Below, piece by piece: positions 13,701 through 25,280 of a DNA stretch of 64,000 nucleotides; positions within the stretch are counted from its first letter, which is position 1; the number at the start of each line of letters is the position of its first letter. Position numbers and translations under genes: made by a program. This DNA comes from Prochilodus magdalenae (lineage: Eukaryota; Chordata; Actinopteri; Characiformes; Prochilodontidae). The DNA lies in the NCBI GenBank assembly GCA_024036415.1, contig JAMWET010005075.1, forward strand, positions 521,001-585,000, given 5' to 3'. The notes under the pieces are model-generated. The model made no database searches and was not told where the DNA came from. It saw nothing but the letters and a program-made list of their open reading frames with translations.

Positions 13701-16350
13701 ACTATGTGTACTACTGGGTACTGTGTGTCTCATACGCTTCTTAAAAGTTCTAGAAAACAGACAGTTCTATAAAGAGTGTTTGCTGAAGCTACTTGAAGTC
13801 TACTCATCACTGAATGTATCGCAAATACAAGATTTTCAAAACAGCATTGTTCTGACCAACAAAAGCGGTTCTCCTCAGAAAGAGTCTGTATCTTTGATGC
13901 CTTAGGAATTAGGAAATCACCATTAGAACCTATAAAAGCTATCAATTACTTTTTAATGTCCTAATAATTAGTGACACTTTTGTACAATGTGTATTTCGTT
14001 TCATTTCATTTTCCTGAGTACCTTGCTGCTGTTGGAACAAAACATCGCATGTACATTTTTGAGTTTTCATTTGAAAATGGCGGTTGCTCTTTACACTGGG
14101 TGTAAATTTAATAATGAGGGGCTGAAAGAAATGGCCTCAAATGAATCTCTTACATTAAAAGTGAAGTATGCTTTTAAAGGTACCTTATTTTAAATGGTAC
14201 CTTATAAAGGTATCATTTCTGAGAGTTTGTTCTGACAGCAGCAATTTGTTCAGAGTAACTTGCTGTTACACCACTAAAGCATAGTACAGTATGGCAAAAC
14301 ACTGTTCGGCTACGGCTCCAGTGAAAAGAAGGATACATAAACAATAGTGCAAAACAACAGATAATAAACAGTTTAAACAGTTACAGTTTGAAAGTGCGAA
14401 GGTCGTTGAGTGAACTACTGCTCAGGTGTTTTATAGTGTTAATATAATTGGAGGCGTACAGCATGCTGAGGAAAACCAGTTCAGCTGTGTAGATTACAGT
14501 GAGTGTTCATAAACAGCATCGTAGATGTTAAATTCACCTAGTGTACAGTGCAGCCAGGTGAGCATCAGCAGCTTTAAACACAAAATACTACACAGTCATT
14601 TACATATTTAGATTTAGATTTGCATTTGATCTGTGTTGGCAGCTTTGAGTCTGCTGTTTGTGTCCATGTCCAAAAAACTGACCAAAGAAATATAACAAAT
14701 GCTTTTTCTTTCTGACTGCATAGACAACAGCAACATCAAAGCAGACATTTAAAATGGCTTCCTCTACTTAGATTAACTCTGATGTCAAATAAAAGTTTAG
14801 AGTTGGCACTTTTGACTGTTTCTATCTGCTTTAAGTAACAAATAAGAGATAACTCAACAAAATTTAAGTAAAACTACAACAGTTAAGGTATTTACTCTCT
14901 AATTTCCTAATGTCCATCAAGAACAGGTGTGAAAAACAGTACAATAAAAGAGAAATTAATGGAAAGTATTAGTCTCGTGCGTAAACCTTACTTATCATTC
15001 ATGCAGTCTTACTTTTATTCGGCCAAAATATGTCTCTTATTAATTACATTGGTACAGCATATCCAAGTTGATGGTTTTAGTCAAGACAAGGCTTAAAAAG
15101 ACAGAAAGAAAAATTCTTACATTTTAATGCACTATAAATCTAGAATATAAATTATTATTATTATTATTATTATTATTATGAATTGTTAACTAATATTAGG
15201 TACACATATAGCAACTACATTTTACAGTTGACACATGTTACGTAATAGTTCACCATTCTTAATGTATTACTTCATGTTAGTTAGTTAGTCAATACTTAAT
15301 GTAATGTGTTACCGATAGGGTGATGTCATAACTACTGCATTGCACAGTATTATCCCTCCCATGTCATATGCAGAATGGTGCTGCGTATAAAGGGCGGTCC
15401 TGCTTCTTGGTCAAAATGAAAATGACCGTAACTATAATTAGATTCATTTACACTGACATGAACTTGCTTTCATATCTGGTAACACATCCAGCACCACATA
15501 TGCAGCTACCTGGGGTAGTATATGACCTAATCAACCACCTAAACCTATAAAATCTCATGGCCTCTGTAATTTGTCCTGAATTATATGAGGGTCTCAGCAT
15601 AATTGAGTAGGACCACTCGAAAGCACAGCAATAGTAACTTCAGTATTCTACTAAGTCCTACTAAGGACACCGCTCTGCTTCTGTCGCAGTGTTTAAGAGC
15701 TACATAGAGCACAGGCTGAATTCTGACTGCTCTGTTCTACAGGCAGACTGCGAGGTAGCACAGAGATGGGCATGGTCGAGTCATTCAATCAGAATCATTG
15801 TTGTGACAGAGGTGTCATTCTAAAGGCTTTGTTACTTAAATCCGGCCTGCCAGTCGCAGTGATTCCCGAATGGCACGTTAAAGCCGTGTCTGGTGTCACA
15901 AGTCTGTGAGGAGCGCAATTAAAGCCACTATAATTTATGACACTCCCTCACTCTCCCAAACATCCTCAGCTCCCTGAGGGCAGCGCTGTGCTCCACACCC
16001 AATCAAACACTGATATTTATAGACATCAAGCTTTGCTCCAAACAGTTTCCACCCTCCTCCCTTTCCCCATCAAATCTGATGATAATAGCCACCACACATC
16101 AGAATGAAAACGATCTCTAGTTCACACGCAACACTAGCCAGCCCATTGACTGACCCCATAGAGGACAGCAGAGATTGTGGCACACCCCTCTGTTACTTTC
16201 TTCAACATCATCATCACCTCGTACACTAATATGCAAACGTTTGGATTCACGTATCTTATTAATTAGTAACATGTATATCATCATTACAGTATGGTAGAGT
16301 AACGTTAGAGTCCACCCACCACTGCACTGTTGTAACAGCTAAATAATGAG
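10746..16350. other. bcar3 intron with a short ATT microsatellite
   Basis: No exon or RNA gene was found. Seen: a TG-rich run at 11,703-11,750, a T9 run at 13,213, an (ATT) array at 15,150-15,180, and a non-repetitive segment at 15,830-16,020 that could be constrained but cannot be tested here. Confidence 0.4.
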
Positions 16351-16805
16351 CTCACTGGACAAAACATTTGTCCCCTGTGACTGAAACATACCTAATAGCA
16401 TGTAAGACCTTCATGAGCACAAATACAAATACAGCTGTGATTGGATTTGGCATGTGCTGGAGAAGTTTCTGGATGTAGGCCACATTAATATTCAGACGCT
16501 AGGAACTGTGCAGTTGGGCCAGATTTGGTGGATGCCTTCCCTGGCAAAATTCTAAGGAGAGTTTCCTGTAGACTGGGATTTTAGCCACTGCTGGTAGACC
16601 CCTATGACAGTACAATTCCATACACCTGCAGATTCAGCTACTTGATTCACACTATGGTCTGTAGCACACCCAAATACAAACCCTCTCTTTAGCCAATCAT
16701 TACCATCTGCTTTGGACCAATTTACTACACTTTATGTCTTCTTAATCTATGAATCCTGACACACCGAACAGGTGCTCATAGCCCCATCATCTTTGTGCAG
16801 CGCCT
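16351..16805 (-). mobile_element. Tc1-like transposon remnant, family 2, copy b
   Basis: Minus-orientation copy starting GCTCACTGGACAAAACATTT (terminal repeat) and sharing long blocks with copy a, such as GGAGAGTTTCCTGTAGACTG and CCACTGCTGGTAGACCC. Its right part matches the left part of plus-strand copies c and d (GGATTCATAGATT on the minus strand). The transposase frame is broken. Confidence 0.7.
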
Positions 16806-17828
16806 CCTGTAGGTGGCTGAAGTTACTACCATTTTTAGTCCGGTGAGTTTATAACTTCAGTATTTAGCAGGTTTGCCATTTGACTCTATTACTGCTCAGT
16901 TCAGGAAATGGAAATCTGTGAGTTCTAAGGACACCAGGAGCTTATCTGAATGATGTCGGCCTCTGGTTCTCTCACTGAGGGCTTCCTGACAGCTACCTCA
17001 GACCCATATGATCATGGGCGTGGTAGTGGGGGGAAAAGTGGACCTGACTACCCAGTGCCCGAGTAGGGAGAGGGGCCCATTTTTTTTGCTCACGTTCCTC
17101 GTGTACTGGCATGGATAGGGGCCCACTGACATTGAGAGTGTACAGGGCCCAGAATTTGCTGCTATGCCCCTGATAGGATTGATTGGATATCTCATAGTAG
17201 AAGGATGGACACACCTGTGGATGTTTTCAGATCAGAAGCAACAAAGTATAGCTTCCTCCTGTCTTTTAAACTACTGTTTATCTGGGTGGTCCGCCAGGTC
17301 CTGATTCCTGATCTGACCTTTAGTTTTGAAACGTTTTTCCTCTGATGTCCCCTCTTCCTTATATAAATGGATTAGGTGGACTGAAGGGCTTTGATGGTGA
17401 TTGTGAGTGTCCCGGCATCTCTGAACTCTGAAGTCCCCCTTTTGGACTACAGCTCCAAACACTGACCTTAACCATAGGTGCAACCAGTCAGCACAAAACA
17501 AGGACATCTACCACAGCGGTGCAAGCACAGGCCAGCTGGCCTCGGGAAGTGACATCAGCACTCTTGGACTTTGAAGTTTCTTCTCTTTCTTTGTTTCTGA
17601 TTGCTAACTTCCTGTTTGTGTAAGGTAAACATTCATCAACGGTTCGGGAATCAGCTAGTGCAGGAAAGGGAAAATCACAGCAGTAGCAGCTTTCTCCCAG
17701 ATAACATAGCACCAATTTGATATTTATTTGACATCACAGACATGTTGTATCATCACTGTCCAAATAAAACAACAAAAAACATATTTGTTTTCTATTTTTC
17801 TTCATGGGCTACATTATTTAAACCCAGC

Positions 17829-17832
<4 letters not shown>

Positions 17833-17868
<36 letters not shown>
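17833..17868. repeat. (GA)18 microsatellite
   Basis: Perfect GA dinucleotide run within intron sequence. Confidence 0.95.
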
Positions 17869-17872
<4 letters not shown>

Positions 17873-18547
17873 TTTTCTATTGTAAGGACATACATATTTT
17901 ATTACATCATTGCTGTCCAAAAATACTTTTGTATTGTTTTCTTTTTATGCTTCATTTAAACACTGCAGCTTCAAATTATTGTATTATGAACAGACCAACA
18001 GAAATAGTCCCAACCTGCTTTATAAAAACAAGTCTGGCTCCACTGTCTTACAGTACACTGAGGTTATATCAGGTTTTAGGATGGAGATGCTTGTGTATAG
18101 TTTTTTTATACCGACAATATTTATGTGGGCCAACACTTTTGTTACCTAACCATAATTAACTGCCTGCCCATCCCTTCAGATTCATGGTGACATCTCCACA
18201 ATGTACACAGTAATATTATATCACTGTGATACTTTAGTAATACAAGTTCATGGGGTTAAGAGACCTGAAGCCTTACAGTAGAACATACTGCAGACCTGCA
18301 CACAAGGTTGCACTGCACATACCTTACATACAGATCTTCATGTAGGGATAGAGACATAGGCCCTACGGGCTAGACATGCTAAACTCTGCTGGGGTTCTGG
18401 CTGGGGTTCAGTCTGTTGCTCTATCAAAACACTGCTGTCTCTGTTGTGTTGGTTAAGCAAAACAGAGGACATGCTGCACTGTCTAATGACAGTAGGCAGA
18501 GGTACACCTTTACCAGCGAGTTGTAAGTATGTATGGGTGTGGTTATA

Positions 18548-18552
<5 letters not shown>

Positions 18553-18594
<42 letters not shown>
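18553..18594. repeat. (CA)n microsatellite followed by short TA run
   Basis: About 20 CA units preceded by CGCG and followed by ATATATA. Confidence 0.95.
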
Positions 18595-18600
<6 letters not shown>

Positions 18601-18704
18601 CACAACACCTAACACCTGAGGTCATCTAACATCTGAGACTGCCTTCAGCACTATTGGAGCCAGATTAGATTAACCAAGAAGTGTCATTTGTCCAGATCTG
18701 ATTA

Positions 18705-18870
18705 GCCAGATCTATGCACTATATGTCCAAAAGCCCCCAGACACCACTTCTAATCAGCTGCTGCACATGAGCTAAAGGTAGTCCAAGCCCAATGCCAAGC
18801 CTCATCTAAAAGTGTATAAAGCTTTCCAGCATAGAGCTATGGAGCAGGATAACTCTGTTCTCTCGACTGA
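18705..18870. mobile_element. Fragment of a common fish DNA-transposon repeat
   Basis: Contains CACTATATGTCCAAAAGCCC, CCAGACACCACTTCTAATCA, then AAGCTTTCCAGCATAGAGCT and GGAGCAGGATAACTCTGTTC, in the order of a well-known otophysan non-autonomous repeat (ends CACTATATGTCCAAA). The interior is deleted. Assigned by recalled pattern. Confidence 0.5.
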
Positions 18871-19412
18871 GGGTTACAGCACAGTCCAATACCATATTAT
18901 ATTATAGATACTGTGTACTATAGTACTGTGCAGAAGCTACTGGCTTCACTTAATTTAAGTCATTTCCAGTCAAAACAGCCATCAAGTACAATTTGTTTAT
19001 TTTCCAACTACATTTCAAACTTATCTTACTGTTTATTCCACTACATTATGAGCAATCTGTGCTTCCTTTTGGTTTATGTGAGCATAAAAACGTAACGAGA
19101 CGTCTGAACGAAACAAGCGTGAAGTGAGCCCTCCAATCAGGATACAGTGGCCACTTTGTTTGAGCTTGTTTTGACCTGTGGGTCTGAAAGGATGTGTAGC
19201 GGTTACTGAGAAAATAAAACAGAAATAAAATAATAAAATATGCAAATCAAAGAAACCTTCAGAAAATTATGACCAACTTCTACGACTGAACTTTGGAGGT
19301 GTGGTTATTAAAGTTATTCCTGTAGATTTCTTTGAGCTTTCTGCTTTTTACCTAACCACATATTTTCTGATATTGTATACAAACTTGTGTGTGTACGTGC
19401 GTGCACGTGTGA

Positions 19413-19415
<3 letters not shown>

Positions 19416-19460
<45 letters not shown>
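19416..19460. repeat. (GT)n microsatellite
   Basis: About 22 GT units, preceded by interrupted GTGCGTGCACGTGT. Confidence 0.95.
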
Positions 19461-19464
<4 letters not shown>

Positions 19465-19551
19465 ACTGTCTGTACTGTAAGCCTGAAATAGGAGGGTGAA
19501 GGGGTTTGCTCTTCACAACGACTTGTGAGCCCTTAGATGATCATTTCTTAG

Positions 19552-20583
19552 AGCAAGGGAGGGAGAAAGAGAGAGAGAGAGGGAGAGAGAGAGAGGGAGA
19601 GAGAGAGGGAGAGAGGGAGGGAGAGAGGGAGGGAGAGAGGGAGGGAGAGAGAGAGGGAGAGAGGGAGGGAGAGGGAGGCTGTATCTCAGCTGGCTGAGAG
19701 AGGTGAATGTGTGGTGACAGAGTGGACTGACAGCCCTCATCAGTGTGAGCGAGCAGGCTGCAGGTGTGCACACTGAAAAACCTGATACACCAGTACACAC
19801 TCCTCCAGCCTGTCCAGAGAAATAACACACATCTGTCCATCTCCGCACAACGAGATTACCGTCACTGTGACAGTGGACCTTCAGAAGGACATGATCACAT
19901 CACACTCTGGTGCACATGTGGCTGTGTGTTGTTATAAATGTGCCCAATGGTGCCCTGTGGTGAGGTAGAGAGAGAAACTGGAGAGAGAGACAGAAAGAAA
20001 GGGAAAGCATGAGGGAAGTAGAGAGAGACTGAGAATATGGCAGTTAGAGAGAGAGGGGAAGAATGAAGAAGCAGAGAGAGAGACAGAAAGAGAGGGAAAG
20101 AATTAGAGAGGTAGAGAGACAGACAGAAGATGGGAAAGAATCAGAGAGGAGAGAGAGACTGAGAATTGGGCAGTTGGAGAGAGAGGGAATGAATGGAGAA
20201 GTAGAGAGAGAAACAGGAGAGAGAGACAGAAAGAGAGGGCAAGAATTAGAGAGGTAGAGGGAGAAACTGGAGAGAGACACAGAGAGAGGGAAAGAATCAG
20301 AGAGGTAGAGAGGAGAGAGAGACTGAGAATAGGGCAGTGAAAGAGAAAGGGAATGAAGGAGGTAGAGAGAGAAAAAGATGACAGAGACAGAAAGAGAGGG
20401 AAAGAATAAGGGAGGTAGAGAGAGGAGAGAAAGAAAAACTGAGAATAGAGCAGAGAGAGATGGAAAGAATAAGGTAGTTCAGAGAATGAAGAGAAGGAGA
20501 GGGAGGAGAGATAGACAATGATAAAGAAAAAGGGAGAGGGAGATAAAGAGAGAGAGAAGGAATAAGGGAGGTAGAAAGGAGGA
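19552..20583 (+). repeat. Long polypurine (GA-rich) minisatellite array
   Basis: A first block (19,552-19,678) is a GAGAGGGA-type run. After about 280 bp of ordinary sequence a second block (about 19,965-20,583) is almost wholly purine on the plus strand, with a recurring higher-order unit: GACTGAGAAT followed by A/G-rich GGCAGT, seen near 20,026, 20,157, 20,321 and, degenerate, 20,437. Between these recur GGGAAAGAAT and GAGGTAGAGAGAG. On the bcar3 (minus) strand the transcript here is CU-rich. The many long open frames across it are artefacts of low complexity. Confidence 0.9.
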
Positions 20584-21662
20584 ATAAACATTCCTTTCAC
20601 CAGCACTGTGAAGAAGTTGGAATGTTTCTCTACAAGAAGCCATTTCATGTTTCACAGACACTCAGAATGACTTGGTTAACATCTGAATGGCGGCTTCATG
20701 CACTGGTTACTGTTTCCTGATCATTACTGCACATGAATAATATCTACCCAGTTCGGTCTTCTGCTTATGGTAATAATTGTGCGCATATATTATAGTGATA
20801 TGGGAATACACACATCTAAACCCAGTACATTCAATGCTTTACCCCTTTCAGTGCATCCAGCAACACCGTGCTGCTGTTTGAACTTCGTCTGCAGGCCTCG
20901 TCCACATAGTCTCCACCACAGAGTTAATTTCCTGATTTTAGACCCTAATTATGGCATTATTGCTGAGGATGTGCTCTGAAGCTCCTCTCAGGAGGATTGC
21001 ATTACAAACAGACCTGATCTGATGTAGCTCATGTAAACTCTGCCTCTAGTGTTTCCTGTGCTTCTCCCAGGGTTTGGGCGGCGGGGTACGTCTGCAACTG
21101 CGCTTATCACAACACTTCAGCTTCCTAACCCTGCAGCCATCAACACTGGGTTACTTAGCACTGAGGTTGCTGACAAAACCTATTCCTGAAGGCCACATCA
21201 TGAACCGAGTGTTACTGCAGAAAAGCAGGCACAGGTCGTGCACTGGAATGACTTTCTGTGCGCGTCTGTTTACAATCCAATGGGAGTAGCAGGGACTTTT
21301 AATTTGCATCTCAGTAAAATAGTATGTATATTTACAGAAGCATATTAAGCATAAACAGAAAACTTCCATATCCTCTGTGCAGCTCAGTGTGCTCTGCCCA
21401 TTCACAGAGCTTAACTTACTGGACATACTGACCCCCAAACGCACTCAGTAGTGTCGCAGTGAGAGTCAGTGACCCTGGCCATAAACACATCACTCTGAAC
21501 CTTATGAGACGGTATGAAACCCTTCATTAGGAGTTCGTCTTAACGTGTCCCGTTCACTGGACGTTATAGTGACCACTGGCCGAACAGCATTTAACAGTGG
21601 ATGGAAACAGTGCTACAGAACAGGCGACATGCATAAATGGAGAAAGGCGACGATAGACCTAC

Positions 21663-21702
21663 CTTAACGTACTCCATGGTGGGGTCCATGCCTCCCGCGT
21701 CC
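21663..21702 (-). CDS. bcar3: bcar3 40-nt internal coding exon
   Basis: Seen: TGTGCCGCAG acceptor, 40 nt, then AAG|GTAGGT donor. The first G completes the AG left over from the 34.6-kb exon (giving Arg), followed by 13 codons reading DAGGMDPTMEYVK, ending in phase 0. In human BCAR3 as I recall it, the corresponding segment is also Arg plus 13 residues ending DPTVEYVK, directly before FSKE and the SH2 domain, so length, phase and motif all agree. The paralogue SH2D3C has DYVK at the same point. The internal ATG in GGAGGCATGG is in an unusually good initiation context, so an isoform starting MDPTMEYVK is possible. Because 40 is not a multiple of three, skipping would break the long reading frame. 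Opposed GA/CT arrays lie about 0.9 kb upstream and 1.1 kb downstream. Confidence 0.93.
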
Positions 21703-21869
21703 CTGCGGCACAGAGACAGAACTCTCTTTAGTGAACACATTCAGTCTAAAAGTTTGTCCGTCTACTCCTGTGTGTGCTGTATGTACAGACTGTGTCTTTG
21801 ACTGAGGCACACTGATTCACCCCTGCCAGCACTTCCAACCACTGGCTACTTCACACAGCCATGTGAGTC

Positions 21870-21895
21870 CACACACACACACACACATACACACG

Positions 21896-21927
<32 letters not shown>
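21870..21927. repeat. (CA)n microsatellite
   Basis: Interrupted CA run with CGCACGC in the middle, about 170 bp upstream (transcript sense) of the 40-nt bcar3 exon. Confidence 0.95.
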
Positions 21928-21930
<3 letters not shown>

Positions 21931-22149
21931 CTACAGATCATAGATCATATCAGGTTAAATACTGTAGCAGAGGAAATAGCTTATGAAGACTGAAATGAAG
22001 GCACGAAGGGAGACGCACCAACACGAGGGGAGGTTCAGAAAGTTTCTGAGAAAGTCTACGTTAAATGTCTGTAGGGTCTAAGATCCGTTTCAGTCTCTCT
22101 GTCTTTTTCTCTGTCTCTGAAAAAAAAACTAGCATCTAACAAGTATGGT

Positions 22150-22385
22150 AAAGTAAAACAAGTAACTCCAAAAAGCTCACTTTGCAGGAGAGGCCCAAAA
22201 CCTGGTTAATGTAAGTCAATGGAACCAGACTTCATTCCATACAGCTGTGGGCCAGTTGTGTTGGTCCATTCATCCATCACATTTTTACACAGTGTAAACA
22301 GCAGCTGCTGGGTTCACATGATGCATAAAAGTAAAAATCTACAATAATGGAGATACATGTTTTTTTTGTTTGGACAGTGACAGTG
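22150..22385 (+). mobile_element. Interspersed repeat family 3, copy (plus)
   Basis: Shares GTAAGTCAATGGAACCAGAC, GTGGGCCAGT..TTGGTCCATTC, ACACAGTGTAAACAGCAGCTG and GATACATGTTTT..TTTGGACAGT with copies at 49.0 kb (same orientation) and 28.8 and 45.8 kb (opposite orientation). No coding capacity; class unknown, probably a non-autonomous DNA transposon. Confidence 0.7.
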
Positions 22386-22424
22386 TATATATAAACATAT
22401 CTATAATATGTGCATATATTGCAA

Positions 22425-22446
22425 ATATATATATATATATATATAT
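22425..22446. repeat. (AT)n microsatellite
   Basis: Perfect AT run within an AT-rich tract. Confidence 0.9.
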
Positions 22447-22619
22447 TTTATGTTCCTATATCACTATATTTATTTCCAGATGAAAATGATTATTATAATT
22501 ATTACGACTCAAAGCTGTATTATAATTAACATAGCCTTTATTAGAGGAGTAAGAATGTGTTTCATATTAACACGCTTCTATTAATAACTCCTCATGTCTG
22601 GAATAGTCATAAATATGTA

Positions 22620-23122
22620 CACCCCCCTCAGTCTTTCTCTCACTCTCTTAGCATTCTCCTTCATTCTTACTCCTCTCTCTACCACCCCTCCTCTCCTTCT
22701 GTCTCTCTCCCGTTTCTCTCTCTACTCTCTTTGTTATTTCCCTCTTCTCTCTGTCCTGTTTCTCCTCCATTCCTTCTCTCCTTCTCTCTCTTACACTCTT
22801 TCCCTTTCTCTCTCTCTCTCTCTCTGATTCCCATATTTTCAGTCTGTCTCTCCTCTGCCTCCTTTATTCTTTCACTCACACTCTCCCTCTCCTCTTTCTC
22901 TCTCTCTAACTCACTTGTTCTTTCCCCCTCTCTCTAACTCCCCTATTCTTTTATTTACCTCCTAATTCTGTCCCTCTGTGTCTGTATCCCTTTCCTGTTT
23001 GTCCCTCTAACTCCTTTAGTCTTTCCCCTTTCTCTCTCTGTGCTTTATTTCACTTTCTAACTCCTTTTTCCAACCCCCCTGCCTCTCTTTCTCTCTCACT
23101 CCCTCTTTCTCTCTTTCGCTTT
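22620..23122 (-). repeat. Long polypyrimidine (CT-rich) array, opposite to the 20-kb array
   Basis: About 500 bp nearly free of purines on the plus strand, with recurrent CTCTCTAACTC, CTATTCTTT and CTCTCTCTC. Reverse complement gives AAAGAATAG..GAGTTAGAGAG, the same type of unit as the array at 20.0-20.6 kb but inverted. On the bcar3 transcript it is GA-rich and lies upstream of the 40-nt exon. Confidence 0.9.
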
Positions 23123-23229
23123 TGTTTAAATCCTGTGTCTGTAAGTCTTCCGGATTATGGTGAGGTGGTAAGCTAATTCCTAAATCGAAGGCTTACCCAA
23201 CATTTTCCATGAGGACTGAAATAATTCAG

Positions 23230-23330
23230 GAAATAAATAAATAAATACAAACATACATATGAATAAATAAATAAATAAATAAATATGAATTAATTAATAA
23301 ATAAATAAATATGAATAAACTAATAAATAC
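23230..23330. repeat. (AAAT)n-type tetranucleotide array
   Basis: Interrupted AAAT repeats (AAATAAATAAATA, with TATGAATAAAT interruptions). Confidence 0.9.
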
Positions 23331-23519
23331 ATGTGTCATGGACACGTCTCAGAGAGGTTACTGACCACAGCAGAGTAAAGCATCACAACATCAAGTCTTA
23401 CGACACACGCACACCTACTGTGTGTGACAGGAAGTGTCCTGTATAGCAGGTAAAGGAAGCTACACTTTGGCTCCAAACTTGTAATCTGTATATGACTCAC
23501 GCTAACTGCAGCGATGGGC

Positions 23520-23690
23520 CTCAGTCACTGCATTTCTCTGCGGAGCGGCGGACGCAGGAAGCGCAGTGGTAGCGCTTCTCCCCAGCTCAGTGTTGGTTAG
23601 AGCGGTCAGACTCACTGCTCAGCTCTTTCTCCATTTAGCTCCGTCTGTACCGCCCGCGCTGGCCACGGCCCGGCCTGCCCCCATCCAACC
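23520..23690. promoter_or_regulatory. Small CpG-rich patch, possible internal promoter
   Basis: A local patch with many CpGs (GCGGAGCGGCGGACGCAGG near 23,540 and CCGCCCGCGCTGG near 23,651) stands out from AT-rich surroundings. On the minus strand it holds ATGGAGAAAGAGCTGAGCA followed by GTGAGT, a usable donor, about 1.9 kb upstream of the 40-nt bcar3 exon. Its phase does not keep the bcar3 frame if that ATG is used, so at most it would be a 5' UTR exon feeding the in-exon MDPTMEYVK start. Low confidence. Confidence 0.25.
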
Positions 23691-24237
23691 ACCTTTCATC
23701 TCAGCTTACACCAAAAAATACCCTGCCTTTCTTTATGACTCCCCCTGCCTTTCTTCCTCAATGCACTTTATGACTCCCTCTCTCCCTCGCTCGCTCTCTT
23801 TCTTCTTTATTCTGTCTTGATTTCCAGCAGCCTGTGTGACTGGGTGTCTCGTGCCCTCAGGGGATGAGGGCTTGCATTCAGGTTGAGTAGAGAAAAGGTA
23901 CGTCCAGAGCCCAGGCCCTTATAAAGCGTCGAGTGCAGATAGGCCTGGGGTTGTTTGCTTTTTCCCCCACTGATGGCACCATAAATCATTCTATGCTTTG
24001 TTCCTCTATTGGAGTCCCAGTTTCGATTATCTCCACTGCTAACATGTCACCCGGACACGTGAACCAGCGCTCAGGGAGAACTCAGTCAAGAAATGAACTA
24101 TAGTGTGCAGAAGCAACACGTGCTGACAGTTCACGAGTAGTAATTAACTCCTCTGCCTTAGGTATGCTGTAGCAGCACTTTGTTGGCTCGGACCATTCGC
24201 CCTGCGTCTCAAAGAGAGACCTACAGAGCTCTTATCC

Positions 24238-24265
24238 ATCTCTCTCTCTCTCTCTTTTCTCTCTC

Positions 24266-24301
<36 letters not shown>
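24238..24301. repeat. (CT)n microsatellite
   Basis: CT run interrupted once by TTTT and once by TG. Confidence 0.95.
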
Positions 24302-24304
<3 letters not shown>

Positions 24305-25063
24305 TTGGAATCCAGTCTGCCAAACCACAGCTGTATTGTGTCTCAAAGTAGCGATTTGTACCAAGCTGAACCGCGGAGTTTCTCCTGACCGCTCCGGTCA
24401 GCAGCAGGCCGCAAAAAGGGAGGATTCAGCAGGTCACGCAGAGGCTCTCAGGCTATTACTGGAGTTCTGTACCCAGAGCCTCTTACGCTTGAGATACTTG
24501 ACATGCAATGAGGCCTCAGATCCACAGATATTCGCCAGAGGTCAGAGCTTATGTACACAAACATCTTAGCGAGGCAACAGTGCACCCCACAGACTCCAGG
24601 GGCAGTATGATTCCGCAGTTTGGTCAGTGCAGCAGGTTGAATAGCTCTATAGCAGATGGAGAGCTCTATAGGCAAAGCTACAGTACACATGCCGGTATTG
24701 TTTTCATGCACAGGCCTAAACCTTTAAACTAGTTAGGGAACCCCCTGACTGAGTATGACCTCTGACCTCAAGCACCATGCTTTGTATCCACTTTGACTGT
24801 AATCTGAAAAAAAGTCTGTCTAAATCTGACCACAGTCTTATAAACCCTGCACAGTTTAGCTCCAAGCTTAATCTAACACACCTGATCTAGGTAACCAAGG
24901 CCTTCAGGAGCTTCTGACTGTACGAGGCTCTCGCAAGGACCAGGACTGAGCAGGGGTGCACCACACCTTACGAAACTACAGTCCTGCAGTGATCCACTGT
25001 TTTTCTGACATACAGCAGCAACCTGCATAACCCCTATTCATAAATGTTTATGTGCGCTTATTA

Positions 25064-25280
25064 TGTGGTTGGTGTAGCTTAGCGGATAACACAGCTACCT
25101 GCCAGGGAGTCACCACCACATGTGGGAGACTGGAGTTCGGATCCCGGTCTGGGTGATTATCCTGTGCTACACCAGTTAGGAGTCCTTGGGCAAGACTCCT
25201 AACACTACACTGACCTACCTGTATTATGATTAACCTTGTAAGTCGCGCTGAATAAGAGCGTCAGCTAAATGCCGCAAATA
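25064..25280 (+). mobile_element. tRNA-derived fish SINE (near full length)
   Basis: tRNA-like head with an A box (TAGCTTAGCGGATAAC, about 25,075) and a B box (GAGTTCGGATCC, about 25,133), the two internal RNA polymerase III promoter elements. It ends in a tail matching the fish SINE/LINE 3' consensus (GTAAGTCGC..GAATAAGAGCGTC then GCTAAATGCC). The core carries AGGAGTCCTTGGGCAAGACTCC. Not a functional tRNA gene: no acceptor stem pairing or anticodon arm could be drawn. Confidence 0.85.

Noticed and set aside
17271..17507. 78-residue minus-strand frame that looked less low-complexity than others
   Set aside because: No family similarity recognised, no in-phase splice sites fitting bcar3, and length is within chance expectation.
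19506..20661. Open frames up to 181 residues rich in Ser/Leu/Pro or Arg/Glu
   Set aside because: They arise from the polypurine/polypyrimidine array, with no splice sites, start context or recognisable domain.
24180..24569. 129-residue plus-strand frame
   Set aside because: Its first part is the CT microsatellite; the remainder has no recognised similarity or splice context.
25064..25280. Possible tRNA gene from the A and B boxes
   Set aside because: The downstream core and tail are those of a fish SINE, and no acceptor stem or anticodon arm can be formed.
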